64,000 nt of DNA from Paenibacillus borealis (GTDB lineage: Bacteria > Bacillota > Bacilli > Paenibacillales > Paenibacillaceae), in contig NZ_CP009285.1 of NCBI RefSeq assembly GCF_000758665.1, forward strand, positions 4,154,001 through 4,218,000, written 5' to 3'. Below are positions 55,882 to 64,000 of this stretch, piece by piece; position 1 is the stretch's first letter; every line of letters begins with the position of its first letter. The position numbers and the translations under genes were made by a program. The notes below the pieces were generated by a model. The model was not told where the DNA came from and did no database searches. It was given only the letters and a program-made list of their open reading frames with translations.

Positions 55882-57540
55882 ATGGAGTATACGCTGGAAG
55901 CAATTCTTGAAGAAATGAAAATGGAAATAGACAAGTGGCTCATCTTTATCAGTGATAAAGAAGCAGAGAAAATTGTAAAACGGACCACGCTGCAGGCAGG
56001 CATTCACGGGTATGCTCTCCTCGAATATGCGGATGGCAGGGTGGATGTGACAGATAATTTACTTGGTTTAACAGAGCCGGGTAAAAGGAAGCAGAATACC
56101 CCTGAGCAGCTGACAGAGGTGCAAGTGCGGGAGCAGATTATCCCTGAGCTCGCTTCGTATATGCTGGACAAATTAAAAGCATTACCGCCGGCAGTATTGG
56201 ATTACCGCTTCAGGTTTGACGGGAAATTCCAGGTGAGCAGCGGTGTTGTTAATGTGCGTATTCTTGAATATGCAGATGAGGCGAAGAGGCAACAGCTTCT
56301 GGAACGTATCAGCTTCTATATCTCTAACAAGCTTGAAGCCGGCAAATATCCGACCAAGCCGCTGGAAACCTTTTTCCTGGCCCGGCAACTCCTGGATGAA
56401 GGACTGTATCCCGTCTTGGATTTCGGCAGAATCATCGCTGTGTATGAGAAGATCCTGGAGCTGAATAAAGGGAACAAGCATCTGGCTGAGCACCGCAATA
56501 CTATCACCATAGCACTCAGGAACTGGGTAGAAGATCATTGGCTGCCGCGTTATTTCGAGAACACAGGAACCCAGTGGCAGACGGGATTTACGAAGAAGAT
56601 AGATGCTGTACTTGAAAATGCCGGGCAAGAAACGGTTGAGCTCGTGATCTTTGCTGCAGTTTGCATCCTCAAATATGAGCCTTCCTACAGCAGAAGTGCG
56701 GGGCTTGCCTTCCTGCAATGTGCGCTCGAACTCGGCAGTGTCCAGGCTGCACGGCTAATTAATCATGGCAGCGGTGCCTTTGCAGAAGAGGTTATGAGAT
56801 TATGCAATGATCAGGTGGAATGTAGCGCTAATGATGTATTTGCCGAGGTACGCATCCGTATTCATCAGGAGTCAGAGGAGAGTTATGCGTTTGCGCTCCG
56901 CTTCCTGACGAATCTGTTGAAATTGGGCTTTCCGAAAAGCTACCAGATTAAGTTTAACTCCACAGTTAAGCACTGGCTGCCGCTCAAAGGACTGGGCAAG
57001 ACGGGCACGCACCGTTTTTTTGCCAACGCGCTTGATTACCCGGGAGTACACCCGTTGCTTGAAGAATACGCCAAGGCGGCGATGGAAACCTTCGAATGGT
57101 ATACGGATGCGGAAGGGGAGAAGTGCTGCATGCCGGGCAGTTATGCGGTCTTTGGACTGGGTCTCACAGATCAGGCATATTTCCCGCTGGTCGTTCAATA
57201 TATGGAGAAGGTAGATGTTGAACATCAGTCTGTCCAGAATAGATTCACAGCTGCGTTAATCGAACAATACGGCATTTACAGAGAGATGCTTCCCGTGATG
57301 TTGACGTGTATGCTGTACTGTACAGATTCATTGAAGCTCAAGATGAAGGGTGAACTGGAGGATACCAGGCTGCTGAGAGTGCTGCTCGATCAGGTACGCG
57401 GCCTGCATTACTACCAGGTGGAACATCTCGTCTACCTGATCTGGGGCGGGAAGAACAAGCTGCAGAAGCTTGCTGACAAAGCTGAGGGAGAGCAGAAGCA
57501 ATACCTTGCCGGGCTGATCCAAGCGGCCAATCGGAGCTGA
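55882..57540 (+). CDS. large conserved hypothetical protein (possibly DUF6138-like)
   Basis: A 552-residue cytoplasmic protein without signal peptide or membrane helix. The N-terminus reads EAILEEMKMEIDKWLIFISDKEAEKIVKRTTLQAGIH; the rest is mostly helical with repeat-like helical pairs and an aromatic C-terminus (RGLHYYQVEHLVYLIWGGKNKL). I think it belongs to an uncharacterised Bacillales family (perhaps DUF6138), but cannot verify this. AAAGGAG lies 12 nt before the ATG and the 43-bp repeat lies directly upstream. No function is assigned. Confidence 0.75.
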   Translation: MEYTLEAILEEMKMEIDKWLIFISDKEAEKIVKRTTLQAGIHGYALLEYADGRVDVTDNLLGLTEPGKRKQNTPEQLTEVQVREQIIPELASYMLDKLKALPPAVLDYRFRFDGKFQVSSGVVNVRILEYADEAKRQQLLERISFYISNKLEAGKYPTKPLETFFLARQLLDEGLYPVLDFGRIIAVYEKILELNKGNKHLAEHRNTITIALRNWVEDHWLPRYFENTGTQWQTGFTKKIDAVLENAGQETVELVIFAAVCILKYEPSYSRSAGLAFLQCALELGSVQAARLINHGSGAFAEEVMRLCNDQVECSANDVFAEVRIRIHQESEESYAFALRFLTNLLKLGFPKSYQIKFNSTVKHWLPLKGLGKTGTHRFFANALDYPGVHPLLEEYAKAAMETFEWYTDAEGEKCCMPGSYAVFGLGLTDQAYFPLVVQYMEKVDVEHQSVQNRFTAALIEQYGIYREMLPVMLTCMLYCTDSLKLKMKGELEDTRLLRVLLDQVRGLHYYQVEHLVYLIWGGKNKLQKLADKAEGEQKQYLAGLIQAANRS

Positions 57541-57716
57541 TACCACCACTGAAAGCTAATATTAATTTAAAAAATAATCATTGCAAAATAGTAATAAACC
57601 ATCTATTGTGGATAAAGAAGCTCTTTGATATCTGTTTTATCGAATCAAATAAGAAGTCGCTGGCTTCTTGCTGTCTAATTATAGACATTTAGAATCTATG
57701 AAGGAGGTTATTCATT

Positions 57717-58640
57717 ATGGAAAAACAATATGCTGATGTAGTAATTATCGGTGGCGGACCGGCTGGTCTGAATGCCGCTTTAGTGCTGGCAAGGGCAAAG
57801 AAAAGGGTAGTGGTAATCGATGAGGGGCGTCCGCGTAATGCTGTAACTGGTGCGGTTCACGGGTTTATTACCCGCGATGGGATCCCACCGGGGGAGTTCC
57901 GGCGAATTGCACAAGAAGAGATCCTGGCTTATCCTTCGGCATCATTCGTAGCGGATACAGTGATATCGATCGCAGGAACCAACGGTCAGTTTGAATTGAG
58001 CACGATGGAAGGACAAATGATATCAAGCCAAAAAATATTATTTGCCATCGGCATGAAGGATCAGCCGCTTTCCATTTCGGGACTTAAGGAGGTATACGGA
58101 AAAAGCGCCTTCGTCTGCCCGTATTGTGACGGCTGGGAATTAAGGGACCAGCCGCTCGTCGTCATATCGAAGGGGACTGTCCTAATGCATTTCGCTCCGG
58201 TTATCTCGGGATGGACAAGCCAGCTTACGGTTTGTACGAATGGTCCAGATGAACTGACGGAGGCCCAGCGCCAGGAGTTCCAGCACAATCATATTCCCTT
58301 GTTCAACTCACCGATCCGGCATATCGACTCGAAGGATGGAATCGTTCAACAAGTTGTACTGGAAGACGGAACGGTGATTCCAGCCAGGGGAATCTTTTTT
58401 AAACCCGAGCTGGTGATGGGCTCTGACCTTCCACGCACCATCGGATGCGAATTTACAGAAACAGGAGTACTCGCCGTTAATGAATCCGGACAAACAAATA
58501 TCCCAGGCATTTATAGCGCCGGGGATGCAGCATCTATGATGCATCAGGCAATCGCTTCGGCTTCGGCGGGCTCATTTGTGGCCGCTGTCATGAATAATGA
58601 GCTGAATACAGAAGCTTGGCGGAGAAACATTAATAAGTGA
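57717..58640 (+). CDS. thioredoxin-reductase-like NAD(P)/FAD-dependent oxidoreductase
   Basis: A 307-residue flavoprotein: FAD motif IIGGGPAGLNAALVLARAKK at the start, redox-active cysteines C134 and C137 in VCPYCDGWE, and the FAD end motif GIYSAGDAAS. The second nucleotide-binding domain is weak: where thioredoxin reductases have GGGNSA there is VVISKGTVLMH, so NADPH use is doubtful and a YpdA/ferredoxin-dependent or disulfide-forming role is possible. It stands alone with AAGGAGG 9 nt upstream. Confidence 0.9.
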   Translation: MEKQYADVVIIGGGPAGLNAALVLARAKKRVVVIDEGRPRNAVTGAVHGFITRDGIPPGEFRRIAQEEILAYPSASFVADTVISIAGTNGQFELSTMEGQMISSQKILFAIGMKDQPLSISGLKEVYGKSAFVCPYCDGWELRDQPLVVISKGTVLMHFAPVISGWTSQLTVCTNGPDELTEAQRQEFQHNHIPLFNSPIRHIDSKDGIVQQVVLEDGTVIPARGIFFKPELVMGSDLPRTIGCEFTETGVLAVNESGQTNIPGIYSAGDAASMMHQAIASASAGSFVAAVMNNELNTEAWRRNINK

Positions 58641-58789
58641 AGGGAATAAGATAATATCATCGTTGTATTAGAAGCATAAATGAGCAGGCTGCGGATCGTG
58701 AAATCTACTGATTCAGGTATATGATTAACAAGAGTTGAATATACTTTAGTATAGAACCATCTAATAGGGGATGCTTGCTGCTAAGACAT

Positions 58790-58830
58790 AGACTGTTTAC
58801 TCAGAATCTGAGTTGCAGTCTTTGTTTTGT
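58790..58830. terminator. terminator, first copy of a repeated terminator element
   Basis: AGACTG and ACTCAGA pair with CTGAGT and CAGTCT, then TTGTTTTGTTT. Together with the preceding GCTTGCTGCTAA it closely resembles 61944-62000. Confidence 0.8.
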
Positions 58831-58838
58831 TTATAAAC

Positions 58839-59612
58839 CTAACTCATGGAGGATTTAGCATCCAATCCGTGCAACCACTGTACCATATCAGGGGAGGCAC
58901 TGCGCTGAGCAGCGTCCAAGGGAGTGAGGCCGTCCCACACAGAAATCCAGTTTATATCCGCCTTCCGGCCGAGCAGGTATTCGGCAGCTTCTCGTTGTCC
59001 GCCGTGGCAGGCGCACCAGAAAGCGACGTTCACCTCGTCCGGAGGCGATGAGTGTCCCGCTCCCCAAGGGTATTGCTGCGAGAGCGGGTCTCCGGCGAAG
59101 TGAGCTTCCATAGCATCTACCAGACCCAACGCGGCTGCATGCCAAAGAGCAGCTTTGGCTCCACGTTCAATCAATCTATGGGCTGCCCGCCATTGCGCAA
59201 ATGCCACTGCGTCATCCAGCGGCGTTCCGCCGGCTATGACGGCGCCGGATGCCTCGATGTCAGCACCGGAATCGAGAAGGATATCAAGCACTTCGACGTC
59301 GTCGCAGCTTGCAGCCCAATGAAGCGGGGTCTCGCTGTGCGGTCCAGTGAACCGGGCATTCACCCCGGCACCGGCTTCTATCAACAGTGCAGCTGTCGCT
59401 GAATTGTTAGGGAAATGTCCGGGCCAATCGGTTGCAATATGCAGCATTGAACGCAATTCCCCGTTACTTACAATTCTTGATGTGGCCAGCCCGGCGTTCT
59501 CTTCAAGCAGCTGCCTTAAGGCTGGGATATCGCCGGTATGAACCGCTGTAATTACCGAAATACCCAGCGGATGGTCCTCTGGAATATAAGCTATGTTCTT
59601 CTCATCACTCAT
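58839..59612 (-). CDS. ankyrin repeat protein
   Basis: A 257-residue soluble protein of about six ankyrin units, for example SETPLHWAASCDDVEVLDILLDSGADIEA, GTPLDDAVAFAQWRAAHRLIERGAK and NVAFWCACHGGQREAAEYLLGRKADINW. Ankyrin repeats bind other proteins; no catalytic motif is seen. It is divergent from a TetR gene. GGGAGG lies 8 nt upstream of the ATG. Confidence 0.9.
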   Translation of the reverse strand: MSDEKNIAYIPEDHPLGISVITAVHTGDIPALRQLLEENAGLATSRIVSNGELRSMLHIATDWPGHFPNNSATAALLIEAGAGVNARFTGPHSETPLHWAASCDDVEVLDILLDSGADIEASGAVIAGGTPLDDAVAFAQWRAAHRLIERGAKAALWHAAALGLVDAMEAHFAGDPLSQQYPWGAGHSSPPDEVNVAFWCACHGGQREAAEYLLGRKADINWISVWDGLTPLDAAQRSASPDMVQWLHGLDAKSSMS

Positions 59613-59725
59613 AATTAGAATGCCTCCCGTCTATGGTCTACCACATTGGGTTCCTTAAATAATCATACTTCATATGTATATCCAACTTCAAAAGGTACTT
59701 GTTTTTCCTGTTCCGATGTTTTATA

Positions 59726-59745
59726 TTGACATAACAGCAGGTCAA
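59726..59745. promoter_or_regulatory. operator/promoter candidate between ankyrin and TetR genes
   Basis: TTGAC-N10-GTCAA is an inverted repeat whose left arm is also a -35-like TTGACA, 25 bp before the TetR start. Autoregulation is inferred. Confidence 0.35.
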
Positions 59746-59769
59746 AAATAAAAGAGGTGGACGGACTAG

Positions 59770-60360
59770 ATGACTCCACGCACGAAGGAACAAAATGAGG
59801 ATATCCGGCTGCGCCGGCTGGCGCAAATCCGCAAAGCCGCAGCCGATGTTTTTTTGGATAAAGGGCCATTACTGGAAATCCGCGATGTGGCCGCGCAAGC
59901 GGGACTCGGCTATGGTACGGTATATCATTATTACAGCAATAAGGGAGATTTGCTCAACGATCTGCTATGGGATGCGTTGGACCGGGCCGGGGGATGGATG
60001 GGTGGCGCAGAGCTTAGCCCCGACACCGCCAGCGTCCGGCTGCTGGAGCTTTGGGCAGAGGATCACGCTGTATACCTGCTGTATAAGCAGGCCGGGGAAG
60101 GCTTTGCTTCGCTGCCCGAAGCGCGTTCATCTCCGCTCTCGGCCGCGTTTCTCCAGGAGGTGCTTACGCCGTTTGCCGCTCTGCTGGCGGACGGTGATTC
60201 CACTTCCGGAGGAAACGAAGCGGAATCACCGTATCGGCTGCAGCGTGCGGAAATGCTGCTGGCCGCCTTGGCCGGCTGCGCCTCGCTTTCGCTTCGCCGC
60301 GGTAAGCTGCACGAAGAGGCCGGGGATATCACCCGGCTTCTGAAATTCCAGAATGAATGA
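59770..60360 (+). CDS. TetR/AcrR family transcriptional regulator
   Basis: A 196-residue protein with helix-turn-helix LLEIRDVAAQAGLGYGTVYHYYSNKGDLL at about residues 35-65 and a helical C-terminal part. The ATG has GAGGTGG upstream. It ends 22 bp before the methionine aminopeptidase gene and may be co-transcribed with it, and it is divergent from the ankyrin gene. G+C content is clearly higher than that of the following cyclase gene. Confidence 0.88.
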   Translation: MTPRTKEQNEDIRLRRLAQIRKAAADVFLDKGPLLEIRDVAAQAGLGYGTVYHYYSNKGDLLNDLLWDALDRAGGWMGGAELSPDTASVRLLELWAEDHAVYLLYKQAGEGFASLPEARSSPLSAAFLQEVLTPFAALLADGDSTSGGNEAESPYRLQRAEMLLAALAGCASLSLRRGKLHEEAGDITRLLKFQNE

Positions 60361-60382
60361 ATAAGGAGCGAATAAACCAAAG

Positions 60383-61129
60383 ATGATTATTCTCAAATCA
60401 ACCAGGGAAATCGAAGAGATGAAGACGGCTGGGCAAATCGTTGCCGATTGCTACCGTGAAGTGGCCAAACTGATCGAGCCTGGGATTACCACCCGGGAGA
60501 TCAATGACTTTGTTGCAGGACACATAAACAAGCTGGGCGGCAAGCAGTTTACGAAAGGTTATAACGGGTTCCCCGCAGAAACCTGTATTTCAATCAACGA
60601 TGTGGTGGCTCACGGCATTCCTTCGAACCGGGTGGTTATCGACGGGGACTTGCTGAAGCTCGACATCGTTGCGGAATACGGCGGATGGTTCGGCGATTCA
60701 TGCATGAGCTATGCGGTGGGCAGCATCCGGCCGGAGGTGCAGCAATTAATGAAGGTGACGAAAGAATGCCTGGATCTGGGGATCGCCCGGGCGGTTCCCG
60801 GAGGCCGGCTTGGCGATATCACATCGGCCATTCAGCAGCACGCGGAAGCGCACGGGTATTCGGTCGTACGTGATCTGCTGGCGCACGGGATCGGGCGGAG
60901 CCTGCACGAGGAGCCTAGCTATGAGCATATCGGTGTGGCCGGCAAAGGCATCCGGTTAAAGGAAGGCATGGTGTTCACAATTGAACCCATGATCAATGAA
61001 GGTACGTATCGTATCACGATCGATGATGATGAGTGGACGGCAAGAACAGCCGATGGCAAGCTGTCGGCGCAGTATGAGCACACGATCGCAATCACGGCAG
61101 ACGGACCGTTGATTCTAACTGCCCAATAA
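60383..61129 (+). CDS. map: type I methionine aminopeptidase
   Basis: A 248-residue enzyme with the five metal ligands of the family: D94 and D105 (LDIVAEYGGWFGDSC), H168 (LLAHGIGRSLHEEP), and glutamates in FTIEPMI and QYEHTIAI. The full length is a catalytic domain without N-terminal extension, as in bacterial type Ia enzymes that remove the initiator methionine. It lies outside the ribosomal operon and next to a TetR gene, so it is probably a second, YflG-like copy. AAGGAG is somewhat far (about 14 nt) from the ATG. Confidence 0.95.
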   Translation: MIILKSTREIEEMKTAGQIVADCYREVAKLIEPGITTREINDFVAGHINKLGGKQFTKGYNGFPAETCISINDVVAHGIPSNRVVIDGDLLKLDIVAEYGGWFGDSCMSYAVGSIRPEVQQLMKVTKECLDLGIARAVPGGRLGDITSAIQQHAEAHGYSVVRDLLAHGIGRSLHEEPSYEHIGVAGKGIRLKEGMVFTIEPMINEGTYRITIDDDEWTARTADGKLSAQYEHTIAITADGPLILTAQ

Positions 61130-61232
61130 GCTTAAGAATAATTGCTGCAATAATGTACTATCTGCCATCAGCTTTTAAGCTGTAATATTACCGGTATATA
61201 TTCTGCCTAAGAAACTACAGGAGGGTGTTACT

Positions 61233-61919
61233 ATTTCAAAATACGTCGAAATCGGTTACCCGATTTATGCAGGAATGCCGGTTTTCCCAGGGTTGCCAGA
61301 AGTGAAATTAGATCCTCGTGAGCGCTTGAGTAAAGGAGATGAATGGAACGGAAGTGTATTAACCATTTATCTTCATGCAGGTACCCATGTGGATGCACCA
61401 TGGCATCATTTGAATAACGGTAAGGGCATAGATGCTGTTCCAATTGAAGACTTCATCTACAGAAGCCCGCTATTGATTGACTGCCCGCTAGGACCTGACG
61501 GTTTCATTACAATCGCTATGCTTGAGGCGTACGAAAAGCTTCATGAAGCAGATATTCTAATCTTCAATACGGGCTATTGGAAATACAGGGATACGGATTT
61601 CGAAAGATACGCCAACCATTTCCCGGCCGTCTCTCCCGAAGCTGCTGAATACATCCGGACGAAGCTGCCAAACTGCAAAGCCGTAGCTATTGATACCTTA
61701 AGCATTGAAAATATGGCGGAAGCCAAAAGAACCGGCTTTTTTGTCCATCATGCCTTTTTAGACCATGAGAAGTATGAAGAGCCGACGATGCTCATTTACG
61801 AAGACATAAATCCAGCGCCGTTAATTGATAAAAAACTCATCTCCGCCTTCGCAGCCCCCCTTCGTATTAAAGACCATGATGCTTCTATTATTAATATCAT
61901 TGTTGAAGTGGAAGCTTAA
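61233..61919 (+). CDS. cyclase family protein (kynurenine-formamidase-like metal hydrolase)
   Basis: The protein carries the HAGTHVDAPWHH metal-binding motif of the cyclase/kynurenine formamidase family at about residues 50-60, with YPIYAGMPVFPG before it. The family start YVEIGYPIYAG is coded upstream of the first ATG (61275); the only well placed initiator is ATT at 61233, 7 nt after AGGAGGG. Full length is then 228 residues. An ATT start is very rare, so the gene may be weakly expressed, or the base may be a mutation or sequencing error. Starting at 61275 would lose the first strand. Confidence 0.85.
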   Translation: MSKYVEIGYPIYAGMPVFPGLPEVKLDPRERLSKGDEWNGSVLTIYLHAGTHVDAPWHHLNNGKGIDAVPIEDFIYRSPLLIDCPLGPDGFITIAMLEAYEKLHEADILIFNTGYWKYRDTDFERYANHFPAVSPEAAEYIRTKLPNCKAVAIDTLSIENMAEAKRTGFFVHHAFLDHEKYEEPTMLIYEDINPAPLIDKKLISAFAAPLRIKDHDASIINIIVEVEA

Positions 61920-61960
61920 GAGCGATTATGAAAAACTCGTGAAGCTTACTGCTAAAATAA

Positions 61961-62000
61961 AGACTGTATACTCTTAAATGAGTTGCAGTCTTTGTTTGAA
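61961..62000. terminator. terminator, second copy of repeated terminator element
   Basis: AGACTG and ACTC pair with GAGT and CAGTCT, followed by TTGTTTGAATT. It separates the cyclase gene from the convergent MFS gene and resembles the element at 58790. Confidence 0.8.
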
Positions 62001-62004
62001 TTAT

Positions 62005-63291
62005 TTATGCGGATTGACCGGTTTGAGGTGAAGGGGAGGACTGAGGAGCTTGGATGTCGAGGCTGCGCAGATGATGATTGGTCAGCCCGATGATCAGACA
62101 GACGGCAAACAAGGCGGCGGCAAGACCGAAGCATACCTCCACACCGATGCTGTCGGCCAGAATACCTACTCCGCCATAGGTTAACGGGATGGAGATATTA
62201 AAGGCCATGGAGCTGATGCTGTTGACGCGTCCCCGAAGCGCAGACGGGACAAGCAGCTGGAATAAGGTGCTCATCGGGATCACAGTGACTGTCACACCAA
62301 AGCCTAAGATCAGGTTGCCGAAGCAAGCGGACCAGAGTGCAGGAGATAATGCGATAACACACATGCCAAGGCCTTGAACACCCAGTCCACAGGAAAACCA
62401 GATACCAATTCTCCGGGGGGATCTGCTGCCGACGAACAGTCCGCCCAGAAGCAGTCCGGCAGCTATAGCGGCATTGAAAATACCGAGCTCGCTGGAACCG
62501 CCTTGCAGCAGCTCCCCAATCAGCATGGGGGGAAGCACATTGCTGGGCCCTAAGGCAATATTGCTGAGCGTACCGAGGAGGATGAGCAGGAGCATAGCCG
62601 TTTGTCCCCGCAGCCATCCCCAGCCCTCCCGGATCTCCTCGAAGATGGACAAGCCGGTGGCGGCGCGGGAATCCTTCGGGGCCTTGCCGCGCCTCTTAAT
62701 CTGCTGAATCAGGGCGAGTGAGGCGATAAACGTTACCGCATCCACAATCACGGCCCCTGAATTTCCTATGGAGGCTACCAATATCCCCCCAGCAACCGTG
62801 CCGAGAATACGGGTGATTTGCAGGGAAACGGACAGCAGTGAATTGGCTGAGATGAGGTAGGTTTTATCCCTGATGAGCTCCGGCAGGAAGGAGCTCTGCG
62901 AAGTTGCAAACAGATTGCCCATAATCGATAGGCCGATTGTGATCAGATAGATATGCAGCAGCTGAAGCTGCCCGGTTAACATCAATACAGCAAGGGCTCC
63001 GGTGAGCAGAGCTTGAGCGGCGTCGGAGATTTGCATCAGAATCTTTTTGTTCAAGCGGTCTACCCAGGCACCAATGAATAAACCGAGAATCATTTCCGGC
63101 AGGAACTTGGTGACAATCACCAGCCCTACCTGGAGCGAGGAGCCGGTCATCGAGTACACGAGCCAGCTGATTGCGAGATTGTATAAAGAATCCCCGAAGC
63201 AGGAGCTTGCCCGGGCCAGCCACAGATAGCGGAAGTCGGCATTCTGCTTTAGCAGAAGCCTGTAATTAGGTTTACTGATTGTGGAATTCAA
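62005..63291 (-). CDS. MFS transporter
   Basis: 428 residues from a TTG start at 63291, chosen because AAAGGAGGT lies 8 nt upstream; a longer frame would overlap the preceding gene. About 12 hydrophobic helices and the loop GAWVDRLNKKI mark an MFS_3/EntS-like exporter related to the one at 12511. It begins 28 bp after the unidentified gene cut by the window edge and is probably co-transcribed with it, so it may export or protect against that gene's product. Confidence 0.87.
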   Translation of the reverse strand: MNSTISKPNYRLLLKQNADFRYLWLARASSCFGDSLYNLAISWLVYSMTGSSLQVGLVIVTKFLPEMILGLFIGAWVDRLNKKILMQISDAAQALLTGALAVLMLTGQLQLLHIYLITIGLSIMGNLFATSQSSFLPELIRDKTYLISANSLLSVSLQITRILGTVAGGILVASIGNSGAVIVDAVTFIASLALIQQIKRRGKAPKDSRAATGLSIFEEIREGWGWLRGQTAMLLLILLGTLSNIALGPSNVLPPMLIGELLQGGSSELGIFNAAIAAGLLLGGLFVGSRSPRRIGIWFSCGLGVQGLGMCVIALSPALWSACFGNLILGFGVTVTVIPMSTLFQLLVPSALRGRVNSISSMAFNISIPLTYGGVGILADSIGVEVCFGLAAALFAVCLIIGLTNHHLRSLDIQAPQSSPSPQTGQSA

Positions 63292-63319
63292 CTGAGAACA
63301 CCTCCTTTGTCCAAGATCT

Positions 63320-64000
63320 TCAAGTTTCTGCTGCCGGTGGCCGTTTCGGCCGCAGAAACCGGCTCGAGATACAGTGTTGCCATAGCTTGGTATGAAACTC
63401 ATGCTGCCCCGATTGCTCCAGTAGTTCCGTCAGACTCAAGCCGTGTTCGAACTTCCGCAGAAATTCAATCATCGGTACAGGAAACGGAAACAGAGTGCCA
63501 TCCCGGCGGACGAACAGCTGCTGCTCTTTGGGCTGCGGGTAACTGGAATGCTCGGAAGTCCATTGCCCAAGAAGTTCAGTTATATTTTGCGCGGTGACTG
63601 CCTTTCCTTCGCGGTCGGATGCGTCAAGAATGTTATCCAGGCTTTTTTTGTTAAACAGCTTGTGGACAGGAAGGTAATAGTGATCCTCAATAAGATGCCC
63701 ATTCAATTCCATGATTTCGTTCTCATTAGCTGCCGCAGAATTATCCCCGCTGATGACTTCGAGGATATTGCTTCCGAACCGGTCATGATAGAACATCGAA
63801 TGCGCAGTATCCACTCCCCCCACCCAAGGACGGTCAAACTGATTGGTCCGCAAGGATGTTTTGGCCTCAGTCAGCTCCTTAGACCCGCAGCGTGAAGAAT
63901 TGGCAAGCAAGTGCTCTTGCTCACTGTAATACAGCCTCCAGGCGACATCTTCACCCTCAAAAGGCCGGATATCCTGAATACGGAAACGCTCCGGTTCTTT
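63320..64000 (-). CDS. unidentified protein, C-terminal part (cut by window edge)
   Basis: The frame is open to base 64000, so the start lies outside; 226 residues are visible. I do not recognise it. Visible parts are DIRPFEGEDVAWRLYYSEQE near the edge, WVGGVDTAHSMFYHDRFGSN, HLIEDHYYLPVHKLFNKKSL, and a winged-helix-like C-terminus (FVRRDGTLFPFPVPMIEFLRKFEHGLSLTELLEQSG). The last pattern recalls C-terminal winged helices of JmjC/cupin oxygenases or peptide-modifying enzymes; neither is proven. The gene is followed closely by an MFS exporter. Confidence 0.6.
   Translation of the reverse strand, partial: KEPERFRIQDIRPFEGEDVAWRLYYSEQEHLLANSSRCGSKELTEAKTSLRTNQFDRPWVGGVDTAHSMFYHDRFGSNILEVISGDNSAAANENEIMELNGHLIEDHYYLPVHKLFNKKSLDNILDASDREGKAVTAQNITELLGQWTSEHSSYPQPKEQQLFVRRDGTLFPFPVPMIEFLRKFEHGLSLTELLEQSGQHEFHTKLWQHCISSRFLRPKRPPAAET

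Overview
The window reads as chromosomal DNA of a Paenibacillus-like member of the Bacillota (inferred, not proven). Supporting signs are strong AGGAGG-type ribosome-binding sites with frequent TTG/GTG starts, CcpA-type cre sites, YesM/YesN-type two-component pairs, CUT1 sugar ABC systems without a local ATPase, LPXTG anchoring, a rifampin phosphotransferase and a large set of secreted plant-cell-wall enzymes. No rRNA, tRNA, CRISPR array, prophage or intact transposase was seen.

Layout. 1-12.4 kb: the end of an NADH-dependent flavoprotein, rubredoxin and a Crp/Fnr regulator; a ketopantoate-reductase-like enzyme divergent from a TetR/hydrolase/Nudix operon; a glycerophosphodiesterase; a serine hydrolase; a WYL regulator divergent from a GyrI-like protein and an unknown protein; a stress flavoprotein; an intergenic array of degenerate palindromes; and a TetR/Old Yellow Enzyme pair. 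12.5-15.5 kb: a TrmB-type regulator/MFS exporter pair and a decayed AAA+ ATPase. 15.5-27.8 kb: a glycan-use locus with sensor kinase, response regulator, lipoprotein binding protein, multimodular GH9 cellulase, two permeases and a second binding protein. Cre sites lie before the kinase and the cellulase.

27.8-32.4 kb: gene remnants (Nudix, chemoreceptor), TetR, aldo/keto reductase, alcohol dehydrogenase and an LprI-like lipoprotein. 32.7-40.8 kb: a pectin side-chain locus with a 2132-residue protein joining a PL11 rhamnogalacturonan lyase to two CE12 acetylesterases, followed by a secreted beta-propeller protein preceded by a cre site. 41-49 kb: rph, a MerR regulator divergent from an Old Yellow Enzyme, a hydrolase remnant, a GH4 glycosidase divergent from its AraC regulator, and a Nudix hydrolase. 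49.3-53.3 kb: a 1325-residue LPXTG adhesin.

53.5-64 kb: an accessory-looking stretch. Between an MgtC-type membrane protein and a 552-residue protein of unknown function lies a 1.2-kb segment bounded by two 43-bp direct repeats. It holds a GNAT-like gene coupled to a 53-residue gene (toxin-antitoxin-like layout) and a remnant of an IS200/IS605 element that looks like an orphan TnpB right end/omegaRNA. Beyond this are a thioredoxin-reductase-like enzyme, an ankyrin protein, TetR, methionine aminopeptidase, a cyclase-family enzyme that appears to start at ATT, and an MFS exporter coupled to an unidentified protein cut by the window edge.

The main theme is sensing, cutting and importing plant polysaccharides under carbon catabolite control, mixed with small redox/detoxification units each next to its own regulator. 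The most unusual segment is 54.6-55.9 kb.
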